Below are positions 1-11,494 of a stretch of 36,647 nucleotides of DNA, one piece after another (the first letter of the stretch is position 1; each line of letters starts with the position of its first letter). A model generated the notes under the pieces. It was not told the origin of the DNA and ran no database searches. It worked only from the letters and a program-made list of their open reading frames with translations. The translations under genes and the position numbers were made by a program. The stretch is from an uncultured Clostridia bacterium (GTDB lineage: Bacteria > Bacillota > Clostridia > Oscillospirales > Acutalibacteraceae): contig CAJFOZ010000076.1 of the NCBI GenBank assembly GCA_904397895.1, positions 1 through 36,647 of the forward strand. Direction: 5' to 3'.

Positions 1-291
1 AGCAGCACCGGTGATCATGTTCTTAACATAGTCGGCATGGCCGGGGCAGTCAACGTGAGCATAGTGACGATTCTCAGTCTCATACTCAACGTGGGCGGTG
101 TTGATGGTGATGCCGCGCTCTCTCTCTTCGGGAGCCTTATCGATCATGTCGTAATCGACGAATGCAGCTTCACCTCTCAGGCCCAAAACCTTGGTGATAG
201 CAGCGGTCAGAGTGGTCTTACCATGGTCAACGTGACCGATGGTACCGATGTTTACGTGGGGCTTCGTTCTTTCGAATTTTGCCTTTGCCAT
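1..291 (-). CDS. tuf: Elongation factor Tu, N-terminal part (cut by window edge)
   Basis: EF-Tu is the GTPase that delivers aminoacyl-tRNA to the ribosome. Only the first 97 codons are present and the gene runs off the left edge. The reading begins [20 protein letters not shown]. The P-loop GHVDHGKT lies at residues 19-26, the switch I motif RGITI follows around residue 60, and the G3 motif DCPGH is near residue 80. The start is fixed by an AAAGGAGGA ribosome binding site about 7 bases upstream of the ATG. It is the last visible gene of the rpsL-rpsG-fusA-tuf (str) operon. A separate sigma-A promoter in the 117-base gap after fusA would let it be made in excess over EF-G. Confidence 0.98.
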   Translation of the reverse strand, partial: MAKAKFERTKPHVNIGTIGHVDHGKTTLTAAITKVLGLRGEAAFVDYDMIDKAPEERERGITINTAHVEYETENRHYAHVDCPGHADYVKNMITGAA

Positions 292-355
292 TGGAATTTC
301 CTCCTTTATCTTACACGTAATTGGAATCTATGATGGCAACCAGTGTTTGGATACC

Positions 356-384
356 ATTCTACCAATTTAGCGCTAAAATTTCAA
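356..384 (-). promoter_or_regulatory. Predicted sigma-A promoter of tuf
   Basis: On the minus strand TTGAAA (379-384) and TAGAAT (356-361) are 17 bases apart, each one base from consensus. The spacer contains a perfect 12-base palindrome, TTTAGCGCTAAA, at 366-377. Transcription would start around 349 and give a leader of roughly 55 bases before tuf. Confidence 0.65.
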
Positions 385-408
385 GCACTTTTTGGCTTTT
401 TCACAGGA

Positions 409-2493
<2,085 letters not shown>

Positions 2494-2616
2494 ATTGTCC
2501 TCCTTTTCCTTGTCGGTTCAGCCCAACCCTTACCCTTGAAACTTGCAAGCGCTCCGGCTTACGAGGCTGAACGGTGGCTAAAAAGCCAAAAGATATAGAT
2601 TTTGCAAAACTTGGAT

Positions 2617-3087
2617 TTACCATCTGTAATGGGCAAAGGCTTTGTTGGCCTCGGCCATTTTATGGGTATCGTCGCGCTTCTTAGCGGCACCGCCGGTACC
2701 GTTGAGCGCGTCGAGAATTTCGCCGGCCAGACGCTCGCGCATGGTCTTTTCCGAACGAGTGCGGGCGTAGGTGGTCAGCCAACGCAGACCCAGGGTCTGA
2801 CGCCGGTCGGGACGAACCTCGATCGGCACCTGATAAGTGGCGCCGCCGACACGGCGAGCCTTGACCTCCAACAGCGGCATGATGTTCTCCATCGAGGCTT
2901 CAAAAACCTCCAGGGGCTCTTTGCCGGTCTTGGTCTGAATGATTTCAAATGCGCCGTACACGATCTTCTGGGCAACGCCCTTCTTACCGTCGTACATGAC
3001 GTTGTTGATCAGGCGTGTCACAATTTTGGAGTGATACACCGGATCAGGCAATACATCTCTTTTGGCGATGGAACCTCTTCTCGGCAC
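2617..3087 (-). CDS. rpsG: 30S ribosomal protein S7
   Basis: S7 nucleates assembly of the head of the 30S subunit by binding the 3' domain of 16S rRNA. The protein has 156 residues and starts [16 protein letters not shown], the standard bacterial N-terminus. It ends in the typical KAFAHYRW. I chose the GTG at 3087 because AAGGAGG lies 8 bases upstream of it and the family begins exactly here. A longer GTG reading from 3105 would start inside that ribosome binding site. The 177-base gap to rpsL is long and holds a hairpin (GCTGCA 3201-3206 with TGCAGC 3225-3230). In E. coli S7 represses its own translation by binding the S12-S7 gap; whether that happens here is not shown. Confidence 0.97.
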   Translation of the reverse strand: MPRRGSIAKRDVLPDPVYHSKIVTRLINNVMYDGKKGVAQKIVYGAFEIIQTKTGKEPLEVFEASMENIMPLLEVKARRVGGATYQVPIEVRPDRRQTLGLRWLTTYARTRSEKTMRERLAGEILDALNGTGGAAKKRDDTHKMAEANKAFAHYRW

Positions 3088-3264
3088 TTCGCTTCCCTCC
3101 TTCACATTAAAATGAATTCATTGGTACTCGAAAGTGACAAACTCCCGTGGGCCGACACAACAGGCATTCCATAATGATACATCTATCTATAATGAACGCC
3201 GCTGCATCGATCACTTCACATGATTGCAGCCAGTACGGTATTCGTCAATTAAGATTAGGCCCGA

Positions 3265-3684
3265 TTATTTACCGGCCTTCGGGCGCTTGGCGCCATACTT
3301 GGAGCGAGCCTGCATCCTCTTTGCAACACCCTGAGTATCCAGAGTACCGCGGATGACGTGGTAACGCACACCGGGGAGATCCTTGACACGGCCGCCGCGG
3401 ATCAGCACTACGCTATGCTCCTGCAGGTTATGGCCAACGCCGGGAATGTAGCCCCAGACTTCGATCATGTTTGTCAGACGGACCCTGGCAACCTTACGAA
3501 GCGCGGAGTTAGGCTTCTTAGGAGTCATGGTTTTAACGGCTGTACAAACACCACGTTTTTGGGGAGAAGCCTGATCGATCATCATGCGCTTTTTGGAGTT
3601 CAGACCCTTCAGCAGCGCAGGAGATTTGGATTTCTTCTCCATGGTTTCTCTGCCCTTACGGACCAGCTGGTTAAAAGTAGGCAA
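3265..3684 (-). CDS. rpsL: 30S ribosomal protein S12
   Basis: S12 lies at the decoding centre of the 30S subunit and controls the accuracy of tRNA selection. The protein has 139 residues, with the conserved start [13 protein letters not shown], the central motif [17 protein letters not shown] and the later motif [12 protein letters not shown]. The two lysine positions where streptomycin resistance usually arises (TPKKPNS and GRVKDLPG) carry the wild-type lysine, so nothing suggests a resistance allele. The N-terminal third ([19 protein letters not shown]) is of the Clostridia type. It is the first gene of the str operon. The predicted promoter overlaps the end of rpoC and leaves a leader of about 190 bases that contains a long hairpin. 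Confidence 0.98.
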   Translation of the reverse strand: MPTFNQLVRKGRETMEKKSKSPALLKGLNSKKRMMIDQASPQKRGVCTAVKTMTPKKPNSALRKVARVRLTNMIEVWGYIPGVGHNLQEHSVVLIRGGRVKDLPGVRYHVIRGTLDTQGVAKRMQARSKYGAKRPKAGK

Positions 3685-3728
3685 TGTTACACCTCCCTAA
3701 ATAAAAATTTTTATATTGTGACGGCACC

Positions 3729-3766
3729 AAAGGCGCGTCCCCTAAAAAATAGGAGGCTGCGCCTTT
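3729..3766 (-). promoter_or_regulatory. Hairpin in the rpsL 5' leader
   Basis: AAAGGCGC (3729-3736) pairs perfectly with GCGCCTTT (3759-3766), and the interior can pair further (CCCCTA with TAGGAGG). No run of T follows on the minus strand, so it is a poor intrinsic terminator for rpoC. It lies about 45 bases upstream of the rpsL start and downstream of the predicted str promoter. That suggests a leader structure of the str mRNA. Confidence 0.55.
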
Positions 3767-3880
3767 TGTCCGATTCACAAACAATTGGGAAAATGACCGG
3801 ATTTCTTCCTCAAAGCAAGCGTTCTTTTTGCAGAATCACGGCCTTTTCAGGGGATTTCTTCCCTACACTCACAATCGTTG

Positions 3881-3910
3881 ATTATATCATATTGCTGGCT
3901 CTTCTGTCAA
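3881..3910 (-). promoter_or_regulatory. Consensus sigma-A promoter of the str operon, overlapping the rpoC stop
   Basis: On the minus strand a perfect TTGACA (3905-3910) and a perfect TATAAT (3881-3886) are separated by 18 bases. The rpoC stop codon TGA (3887-3889) lies in the spacer, next to the -10 box. Transcription should start near 3874, giving rpsL a 5' leader of about 190 bases. Confidence 0.8.
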
Positions 3911-6900
3911 CCCTTCTCCGATCGGGATAGCCTCCACATCGGTGTAGCATTTCATGCCGGTACCGGCGGGGATGAGCTTGCCGATGATGACGTTTTCCTT
4001 CAAGCCGACCAGCGGATCCACCTTGCCTTTGATGGCGGCTTCGGTAAGGACGCGGGTGGTTTCCTGGAAGGACGCGGCCGACAGGAAGGATTCGGTTGCA
4101 AGGGACGCCTTGGTGATACCCAGCAAGGTGGGAATACAGGTAGCTTTCTCCAGACCCTCTTCCCCATTCTGGATGCGGCGTTCAATCTCTTCGTTGACGG
4201 CGATAAATTCGCTCTTATCCACCATAGAACCAGGCAGCAGGGTGGTGCTGCCGGCCTTGTCAATTTTAACCTTGCGCATCATCTGGCGGACGATAACCTC
4301 AATGTGTTTATCGTTGATATCAACGCCCTGGAGGCGGTAGACCTTCTGGACTTCCTGGATAATATAGTTGTGAACGGCGTCGGTACCCTGGATGGCCAAC
4401 ACGTCGTGGGGATTGACCGAGCCTTCAGTCAGCATGTCGCCGGCACGGAGGATGTCGCCCTCCTTGACCTTGAGGCGGGATCCGAAGGGGATGAGGTAGG
4501 ATCTTTCGTCCTTGGTTTCCGGATCGGTAACCACCACGTGGCGGTTCTTCTTGATCTCCTCGAAGCGGACAACGCCGGGGATCTCGGAGATAATGGCCAA
4601 ATGCTTGGGCTTGCGGCCTTCAAACAATTCCTCGACGCGGGGAAGACCTTGGGTGATATCTTCCGCCGATGCGATACCGCCGGTGTGGAAGGTCCGCATG
4701 GTCAGCTGGGTACCGGGTTCACCAATGGACTGGGCGGCGATGATGCCGACGGCTTCGCCCACAGTGACCGGCTGGCCGGTGGCCAGGTTGGAACCGTAGC
4801 ACTTGACGCAAACGCCATGCTTAGCTTCACAGGTGAGCAGCGAACGGATGCGGACGCTCTTGACGCCGGAGTTTACAATGATGGCGGCGTCTTTGTCATC
4901 CATCAATTTATCGCGGGAAACCAGCACTTCACCGGTCTCTTTGTCCACAAAGGGTTCGGCCAGATAACGGCCTACCAGACGGGCGGCCATAGGTTCGATG
5001 ATCTGGTTGCCTTCCCGGATATCGAATACTTCGATACCATTGTGAGTGTGGCAATCCTGCTCCCGGATGATGACGTCCTGAGAAACGTCTACCAGACGGC
5101 GGGTCAGGTAACCCGAGTCAGCGGTACGCAGAGCGGTATCGGCCAGACCTTTACGGGCGCCGCGGGAGGCGATAAAGTACTCCTGAACGTTAAGGCCTTC
5201 GCGGTAGTTGGAACGGATCGGGACTTCGATAACCTTACCGGAGGTGTTGGCGATCAGGCCGCGCATGCCGGCCAGCTGACGGATCTGGCTGATGGAACCA
5301 CGGGCGCCGGAGTCGGCCATCATGGCGATGGGGTTATTGACGGTGTCCAGATGCTGTTCCAGAGCGGCCGTAACCTGGGCGGTGGCGTCGTTCCAGGCAG
5401 CGGTAACCTGGCGGGAACGCTCCTCATTGGAGAGGAGGCCTCGGCGGAATTTCTTCGCCACTTTGTCGATCTTCGCCTCGGTAGCGGCCAGGATTTCCTT
5501 CTTCTCCTCAGGGATGGTGGCGTCCACCACGGCCACCGTCAAAGCGCCGCGGGTGGAGTATTTAAAGCCTTGGGCCTTGATGTCGTCCAGCACTTCCGAA
5601 GTGCGGGATACGCCATGCACCTTAATGCAGTGGTCGATGATCTGGCCCAGCTGTTTTTTCTTGACCAGGAAGGAAATTTCCAACTGAAGGTAATCCTCCG
5701 GCTTATTGCGTTCCACAAAGCCCAGATCCTGCGGGATGGGGCCGTTAAAGATGATGCGGCCCACAGTGGTATCGATCAAACCGGTGACCGGCTTGCCGTC
5801 CACCTCCACCGTGCGGCGGACCTTGATAGCGGCATGCAGACCCACAACGCCGGTATCGTACGCCATACGGGCTTCATTGAAGTCACGGAAGACCTTGCCC
5901 TCACCCTTTTCACCGGGCTTTACCAGGGTCAGATAATAGGAACCAAGCACCATATCCTGGGTGGGCACACACACCGGACGGCCGTCCGAAGGTTTCAACA
6001 GGTTGTTGGCAGCCAGCATCAGGAAGCGGGCTTCGGCCTGAGCTTCGGCCGACAGCGGCACGTGAATAGCCATCTGGTCGCCGTCGAAGTCGGCGTTGTA
6101 TGCGGTACAAACCAGGGGATGCAGTTTAATAGCACGGCCTTCCACCAGCACCGGTTCAAAAGCCTGGATGCCAAGACGGTGCAAGGTAGGCGCACGGTTT
6201 AAGAGCACCGGGTGCTCCTTGATGACGGTTTCCAGCGCATCCCACACTTCGCCGCGGGCACGCTCCACCATCTTACGGGCCGACTTGATGTTGCCGGCGG
6301 CGCCGGTCTCTACCAGCCTCTTCATGACGAAGGGTTTGAACAGCTCAATAGCCATCTCCTTGGGCAGGCCGCACTGGAACATCTTCAATTCCGGGCCGAC
6401 GACGATAACCGAACGGCCGGAGTAGTCCACGCGTTTACCCAGCAGGTTCTGACGGAAACGGCCCTGTTTGCCCTTGAGCATGTCGGACAGGGACTTGAGC
6501 GGACGGTTGTTGGGGCCGGTCACCGGACGGCCGCGGCGGCCGTTGTCGATGAGGGCGTCCACCGCCTCTTGCAGCATACGTTTTTCGTTGCGCACGATGA
6601 TGTCCGGCGCGCCCAACTCAAGCAACCTTTTAAGACGGTTGTTGCGATTGATGACGCGGCGATAGAGATCATTTAAGTCGGAGGTGGCAAAACGGCCGCC
6701 GTCCAACTGCACCATAGGACGGATATCCGGCGGGATGACCGGGACAGCCTCCAAAATCATCCATTCCGGACGGTTATGGGACTGGCGGAAAGCCTCCACG
6801 ACCTCCAGACGCTTGAGAATACGGACGCGCTTTTGGCCGGATGCATTTTCCAATTCTTCCTTGAGCTCTACCGACAGCTGATCCAAATTGATCTCACTGA

Positions 6901-7432
6901 GTAGATCCCGGATGGCCTCAGCTCCCATACCGGCTTTGAAATCGTCCTCATAACGCTCCCGCATATCCCGATACTCTTTTTCATTGAGGAGCTGCATCTT
7001 CTCCAAAGGAGTGGTGCCCGGATCGGTGACGATATAGGATGCAAAATACAGCACCTTCTCCAATAGACGGGGGGATAGATCCAGAATCAAACCCATGCGG
7101 GAAGGAATGCCTTTGAAATACCAAATGTGCGATACCGGAGCGGCCAATTCAATGTGGCCCATACGTTCGCGGCGGACCTTGGCTTTGGTGACCTCGACGC
7201 CGCAGCGGTCGCAGATCTTCCCTTTAAAACGGATACGCTTATATTTACCGCAATGGCACTCCCAATCCTTAGTCGGGCCAAAAATACGCTCACAGAACAG
7301 GCCGTCCCGTTCCGGCTTGAGTGTGCGGTAGTTAATGGTTTCCGGCTTTTTAACCTCGCCGTAGGACCAGCTTCTGATCTTATCGGGAGAGGCCAAGCCT
7401 ATTTTAATCGATTCAAATACATTAAATTCCAT
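3887..7432 (-). CDS. rpoC: DNA-directed RNA polymerase subunit beta'
   Basis: The beta' subunit forms the clamp and half of the active site of RNA polymerase. The protein has 1181 residues and is complete. An N-terminal zinc ribbon (CHCGKYKR, then CDRCGVEV) is followed by the catalytic loop [12 protein letters not shown], whose three aspartates hold the active-site magnesium, at around residue 450. A second zinc-binding cluster ([13 protein letters not shown]) and the trigger-loop region ([17 protein letters not shown]) follow. No large lineage-specific insertion is obvious. It starts 25 bases after rpoB and is clearly cotranscribed with it. The last codons double as the promoter of the str operon. 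The small L7Ae-like gene (rplGB/ybxF) often found between rpoC and rpsL in Firmicutes is absent. Confidence 0.98.
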   Translation of the reverse strand: MEFNVFESIKIGLASPDKIRSWSYGEVKKPETINYRTLKPERDGLFCERIFGPTKDWECHCGKYKRIRFKGKICDRCGVEVTKAKVRRERMGHIELAAPVSHIWYFKGIPSRMGLILDLSPRLLEKVLYFASYIVTDPGTTPLEKMQLLNEKEYRDMRERYEDDFKAGMGAEAIRDLLSEINLDQLSVELKEELENASGQKRVRILKRLEVVEAFRQSHNRPEWMILEAVPVIPPDIRPMVQLDGGRFATSDLNDLYRRVINRNNRLKRLLELGAPDIIVRNEKRMLQEAVDALIDNGRRGRPVTGPNNRPLKSLSDMLKGKQGRFRQNLLGKRVDYSGRSVIVVGPELKMFQCGLPKEMAIELFKPFVMKRLVETGAAGNIKSARKMVERARGEVWDALETVIKEHPVLLNRAPTLHRLGIQAFEPVLVEGRAIKLHPLVCTAYNADFDGDQMAIHVPLSAEAQAEARFLMLAANNLLKPSDGRPVCVPTQDMVLGSYYLTLVKPGEKGEGKVFRDFNEARMAYDTGVVGLHAAIKVRRTVEVDGKPVTGLIDTTVGRIIFNGPIPQDLGFVERNKPEDYLQLEISFLVKKKQLGQIIDHCIKVHGVSRTSEVLDDIKAQGFKYSTRGALTVAVVDATIPEEKKEILAATEAKIDKVAKKFRRGLLSNEERSRQVTAAWNDATAQVTAALEQHLDTVNNPIAMMADSGARGSISQIRQLAGMRGLIANTSGKVIEVPIRSNYREGLNVQEYFIASRGARKGLADTALRTADSGYLTRRLVDVSQDVIIREQDCHTHNGIEVFDIREGNQIIEPMAARLVGRYLAEPFVDKETGEVLVSRDKLMDDKDAAIIVNSGVKSVRIRSLLTCEAKHGVCVKCYGSNLATGQPVTVGEAVGIIAAQSIGEPGTQLTMRTFHTGGIASAEDITQGLPRVEELFEGRKPKHLAIISEIPGVVRFEEIKKNRHVVVTDPETKDERSYLIPFGSRLKVKEGDILRAGDMLTEGSVNPHDVLAIQGTDAVHNYIIQEVQKVYRLQGVDINDKHIEVIVRQMMRKVKIDKAGSTTLLPGSMVDKSEFIAVNEEIERRIQNGEEGLEKATCIPTLLGITKASLATESFLSAASFQETTRVLTEAAIKGKVDPLVGLKENVIIGKLIPAGTGMKCYTDVEAIPIGEGLTEEPAI

Positions 7433-7457
7433 GTTAACGCCCCTTATCCCTTACAGA

Positions 7458-10400
7458 TTACTCTTCACCTAGCGTGTCGTCGTCATCGCCAAACAGATCT
7501 CCGCCGGCCAGGGAGGCAAACAGATCCTCCGCGTCGCTGCCGTCGGCTAAATCTTCCGCATCCTCTACGCTGTAACCTTCCATCTCGCTCTCATCCTTGA
7601 CCTCGCTGAAGGCGTCGTCATCCACTGAGTGCAGCCCCACATCATCCTCATCATCAAAGGTCTGGCGCAGGTCGATCTCTTCGTTGTTCTTATCCAGAAC
7701 CATGACGTCCAATCCCAAGGACTGCAATTCCTTAAGCAATACCTTGAAGGATTCCGGAACGCCTGGCTTGGGCACGTTCTGGCCCTTGACAATGGCCTCG
7801 TAGGTCTTGACACGGCCGACGATATCGTCCGACTTGACGGTGAGGATTTCCTGAAGGGTGTAAGCAGCGCCGTAAGCCTCCAGCGCCCACACTTCCATCT
7901 CACCAAAGCGCTGGCCGCCAAATTGGGCTTTGCCGCCCAAAGGCTGCTGGGTGACCAAAGAGTACGGACCGGTGGAACGGGCGTGAATTTTATCGTCAAC
8001 CAAATGGTGGAGTTTTAAGAAGTACATATAGCCGACGGTAACCGGGTTCTCAAAGGGCTCGCCGGTACGGCCGTCGTACAAAACGGTTTTACCGCTGCGG
8101 TCCTTGCCGGCCATCTCCAGAAGTTCCTGGATATCGCCTTCGTGGGCGCCGTCAAAGACCGGGGTCATAACCTTCCAGCCCAGCGCCATGGCGGCGTAAC
8201 CCAGATGCACTTCCAACACCTGACCGATGTTCATACGGGACGGGACGCCCAAGGGGTTCAAAACGATATCCAACGGACGGCCGTCGGGCAGGAAGGGCAT
8301 ATCCTCTTCCGGTAAGATGCGGGATACAACGCCCTTATTGCCGTGGCGTCCGGCCATCTTGTCGCCCACTGAAATCTTACGTTTCTGGGCAATGTAGCAT
8401 TTAACTACCATATTGACGCCGGGGCTCATTTCGTCGTCGTTTTCACGGGTAAACACCTTGACGTCCACCACAATGCCGTATTCACCGTGAGGCACACGCA
8501 GGGAGGTATCCCTCACCTCGCGGGCCTTCTCGCCAAAGATGGCTCGAAGCAGACGTTCTTCCGCCGTCAGTTCGGTTTCGCCCTTGGGAGTCACCTTGCC
8601 CACCAGGATGTCGCCGGCACGGACCTCGGCGCCGATGTGGATAATGCCCCGCTCATCCAGATCCTTGAGGGCGTCTTCGCCCACATTGGGGATGTCGCGG
8701 GTGATTTCTTCCGCGCCCAACTTGGTATCGCGGGCTTCGATTTCATATTTTTCAATGTGAATGGAGGTAAAGACATCGTCCCGCACAACCTTCTCGTTGA
8801 TGAGGACGGCGTCTTCGTAGTTGTAACCTTCCCATGTCATGAAGCCGATGAGGGCGTTTTTACCGAGGCTGATCTCGCCGTTGTCGGTGGCAGGACCGTC
8901 GGCGATGACCTCGCCCTTGATGACCCGTTGGCCGCGGTTGACCACCGGGCGCTGGTTGATGCAGGTGCCCTGGTTGGAACGCAGGAACTTGGTAACATGG
9001 TAAATATCCAGATCGCCTTCGTCGTTACGGATCTGGATCTCGTTGGCGCACACCTTTTCCACAACACCCGGCTTCTTGGCGAGCACCACGACGCCGGAGT
9101 CCACCGCTGCTTTATATTCCATACCGGTGCCCACCACAGGGGAACAGGGCTTGAGAAGTGGCACGGCCTGCCGCTGCATGTTGGAACCCATCAATGCGCG
9201 GTTAGCGTCGTCGTTTTCCAGGAAGGGAATCATGGCCGTAGCTACAGACACAACCATCTTCGGGGAGACGTCCATGAAATCGACGCGGGTAGGTTCAATT
9301 TCCAAGAACTCGTCGCGGTGACGGGCGTTGACCTTAGGACGCATAAAACGTCCATCCTCATCCAGCGGTTCGTTCGCCTGGGCGACGATGTATTCGTCTT
9401 CCACGTCGGCAGTCATGTAAACCACTTCGTCGGTGACGATACCGGTTTCTTTGTCCACGCGGCGGAAGGGGGCTTCCACAAAGCCGTATTCATTGATCTT
9501 GGCGTAGGTTGCCAGGTAAGAGATCAAGCCGATGTTGGGACCTTCCGGGGTCTCGATAGGGCACATGCGGCCGTAGTGGCTGTAGTGGACGTCGCGCACC
9601 TCGAATCCAGCGCGGTCACGGCTCAAACCGCCGGGGCCCAATGCCGACAGGCGGCGCTTATGGGTCAATTCCGCCAAGGGGTTGGTCTGATCCATGAACT
9701 GGGACAAGGGCGACGAACCAAAAAATTCCTTGATAGCCGCCACTACAGGACGGATGTTAATCAAATTCTGCGGGGTGATGACGTCCAGATCCTGGGCCTG
9801 GAGGGTCATCTTCTCCTTGATGACGCGCTCCATACGGCTGAAGCCGATACGGAACTGGTTTTGCAGCAATTCGCCTACCGAACGGATGCGGCGGTTACCC
9901 AGATGGTCGATGTCGTCGGTAGTTCCCACGTCGTTACCCAAGCAATTGAGATAGTTGATGGAGGCCAAAATATCATCCAAAATAATATGTTTCGGGATGA
10001 GCTCATCTTGACGGGCGCGGATGGCCTCCTTGATGTCCTCTTCCTCCTCGTGTTCTTCCAGGATCTCCTGAAGAATGGAGAAACGGACCTTCTCTTTGAT
10101 CTGAAGGTCAGAGATATCAAAGTCGATAAAGTCTTCCAAACGGACCATACCGTTGGACATGACCTTAACTTCCTTTTCATCCACCGTCACAAAGGCGCAG
10201 CTGACGCCGGCGGCTTCGATTTCCTGAGCCCGTTCCCTGGTCAGGGTCTCCCCCGCCTCGGCCATGAGTTCGCCGGTCATGGGATTGACCACCGGCTGGG
10301 ACAACGTCTGGCCGGTGAGACGGGTGGCAATAGCCAGCTTCTTATTGTACTTATAACGTCCCACGTGGGAGAGGTCGTAACGTCTTGCATCAAAGAATAG

Positions 10401-11174
10401 GCCGTCGATGTGGGTCTGGGCGCTTTCCACTGTAGGAGGCTCGCCAGGACGCAGTTTCTTATAGACTTCGATAAGAGCCTTTTCCTTATCGGTGGCCACA
10501 TCTTTTTTCAAGGTCTCGATCATGCGGACATCGTCCCCAAAGAAATCCAGGATCTCCTGATCGGTCCCCAGACCCAAAGCACGGATAAAGGTAGTCACCG
10601 GCAGTTTACGGTTTTTATCAATGCGGACATAAAAGACGTCGTTTGCATCGGTTTCGTACTCCAGCCATGCGCCGCGGTTGGGGATGACGGTGGCCGAGAA
10701 CAGCTTCTTACCGGTTTTATCGTAATTCATTTTGTAGTATACGCCGGGGGAACGCACCAACTGGGACACAATAACGCGCTCGGCGCCGTTGATGATAAAG
10801 GTGCCGCTGTCGGTCATCTTGGGGAAATCGCCCATGTAGACTTCCGACTCTTTGATCTCGCCGGTCTCTTTGTTGACCAGGCGGGCGCGCACATGCAGGG
10901 GTGCTGCATAGGTGACGTCACGCTCTTTGCATTCCTCCACGGAATATTTAGGCTGATCGTCGAGATAATAATCAATAAAGTCCAGCACAAGGTTGCCGGT
11001 GTAATCGGTGATGGCCGATACATCCCGGAAAACCTCTTGGAGTCCCTCATCCAGGAACCACTGATAGGAATTCTTCTGCACTTCAATCAGGTTGGGCATG
11101 TCCAGCACTTCATTGATGTGAGAAAAACTCATCCGCTCGTTGTTCCCCAGCTTGACTGGTTTCACATTCACCAT
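7458..11174 (-). CDS. rpoB: DNA-directed RNA polymerase subunit beta
   Basis: The beta subunit forms the other half of the RNA polymerase active site and carries the rifampicin pocket. The protein has about 1238 residues. The rifampicin region reads [18 protein letters not shown] and continues into [13 protein letters not shown], with a proline where B. subtilis and E. coli have glutamine (E. coli Q510). The active-site motif [15 protein letters not shown] is near residue 900. The last 66 residues are strongly acidic (28 Asp/Glu). I chose the ATG at 11174 because it gives the 20-residue N-terminus before the conserved helix that matches B. subtilis. An in-frame ATG at 11192 has an AAGGA site 8 to 9 bases upstream and is possible. 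The gene has its own promoter and follows lysA, not rplJ-rplL. Confidence 0.97.
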   Translation of the reverse strand: MVNVKPVKLGNNERMSFSHINEVLDMPNLIEVQKNSYQWFLDEGLQEVFRDVSAITDYTGNLVLDFIDYYLDDQPKYSVEECKERDVTYAAPLHVRARLVNKETGEIKESEVYMGDFPKMTDSGTFIINGAERVIVSQLVRSPGVYYKMNYDKTGKKLFSATVIPNRGAWLEYETDANDVFYVRIDKNRKLPVTTFIRALGLGTDQEILDFFGDDVRMIETLKKDVATDKEKALIEVYKKLRPGEPPTVESAQTHIDGLFFDARRYDLSHVGRYKYNKKLAIATRLTGQTLSQPVVNPMTGELMAEAGETLTRERAQEIEAAGVSCAFVTVDEKEVKVMSNGMVRLEDFIDFDISDLQIKEKVRFSILQEILEEHEEEEDIKEAIRARQDELIPKHIILDDILASINYLNCLGNDVGTTDDIDHLGNRRIRSVGELLQNQFRIGFSRMERVIKEKMTLQAQDLDVITPQNLINIRPVVAAIKEFFGSSPLSQFMDQTNPLAELTHKRRLSALGPGGLSRDRAGFEVRDVHYSHYGRMCPIETPEGPNIGLISYLATYAKINEYGFVEAPFRRVDKETGIVTDEVVYMTADVEDEYIVAQANEPLDEDGRFMRPKVNARHRDEFLEIEPTRVDFMDVSPKMVVSVATAMIPFLENDDANRALMGSNMQRQAVPLLKPCSPVVGTGMEYKAAVDSGVVVLAKKPGVVEKVCANEIQIRNDEGDLDIYHVTKFLRSNQGTCINQRPVVNRGQRVIKGEVIADGPATDNGEISLGKNALIGFMTWEGYNYEDAVLINEKVVRDDVFTSIHIEKYEIEARDTKLGAEEITRDIPNVGEDALKDLDERGIIHIGAEVRAGDILVGKVTPKGETELTAEERLLRAIFGEKAREVRDTSLRVPHGEYGIVVDVKVFTRENDDEMSPGVNMVVKCYIAQKRKISVGDKMAGRHGNKGVVSRILPEEDMPFLPDGRPLDIVLNPLGVPSRMNIGQVLEVHLGYAAMALGWKVMTPVFDGAHEGDIQELLEMAGKDRSGKTVLYDGRTGEPFENPVTVGYMYFLKLHHLVDDKIHARSTGPYSLVTQQPLGGKAQFGGQRFGEMEVWALEAYGAAYTLQEILTVKSDDIVGRVKTYEAIVKGQNVPKPGVPESFKVLLKELQSLGLDVMVLDKNNEEIDLRQTFDDEDDVGLHSVDDDAFSEVKDESEMEGYSVEDAEDLADGSDAEDLFASLAGGDLFGDDDDTLGEE

Positions 11175-11343
11175 AGACGCACACCACTCCATTCCATTCT
11201 ATCCTTTGGATGATATCCCTCCCCTCCCGGAACACCCGGCGCAGGAGCAAAAATATCATCGCATTTTTGTTGCATTCGGCTGCCAATTGTGGTATAGTTT
11301 TGATAGAGAAAACATTCCTTAAAAGATAAGGATTCAGTATAAT

Positions 11344-11372
11344 ATTGTATTATAGTTTGGAGTGGTTGTCAA
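11344..11372 (-). promoter_or_regulatory. Predicted sigma-A promoter of rpoBC
   Basis: On the minus strand TTGACA (11367-11372) is followed after 17 bases by TACAAT (11344-11349). A perfect TATAAT (11349-11354) overlaps but is only 12 bases from the -35, so it is a less likely -10. The leader before rpoB would be about 160 bases. The 302-base stretch 11193-11494 otherwise holds a small hairpin (CAAAAAT/ATTTTTG, about 11248-11270) and the lysA terminator. Confidence 0.65.
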
Positions 11373-11390
11373 GCCCTCCTGTTTTTTTGT

Positions 11391-11441
11391 CCAAAAAAGC
11401 GCAACCTGCCCTGTGCATTATGGCACAGGGCAGGTTTTTTT
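11391..11441 (-). terminator. Intrinsic terminator of lysA
   Basis: AACCTGCCCTGTGC (11403-11416) and GCACAGGGCAGGTT (11423-11436) form a perfect 14-base-pair stem with a 6-base loop. On the minus strand, four bases after the stem, there is a run of six T (11393-11398), as expected for the end of lysA. The plus strand also has seven T directly after the stem, so the hairpin could stop transcription both ways. It separates lysA from rpoB. Confidence 0.85.
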
Positions 11442-11494
11442 GTTGGTCTTGTATGACTTTTCTTCCAGCATCTTCCCGTAAGGGCTGGAATTCA

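Noticed and set aside
3088-3105. Longer rpsG starting at GTG 3105
   Set aside because: It would translate the AAGGAGG ribosome binding site; S7 proteins begin at the GTG at 3087.
3265-3684. Streptomycin-resistance allele of rpsL
   Set aside because: Both lysines where resistance changes usually arise are wild type.
3878-6202. Long plus-strand open frame (774 codons) opposite rpoC
   Set aside because: It is fully antisense to an unambiguous rpoC and its composition (rich in G, D, H, L, F) is what the complement of that gene yields.
8487-10400. Long plus-strand open frame (637 codons) opposite rpoB
   Set aside because: Same reason: antisense shadow of a conserved gene, with no ribosome binding site of its own that stands out.
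11349-11366. TATAAT at 11349 as the -10 of rpoB
   Set aside because: Its spacing from TTGACA is only 12 bases; the overlapping TACAAT gives 17.
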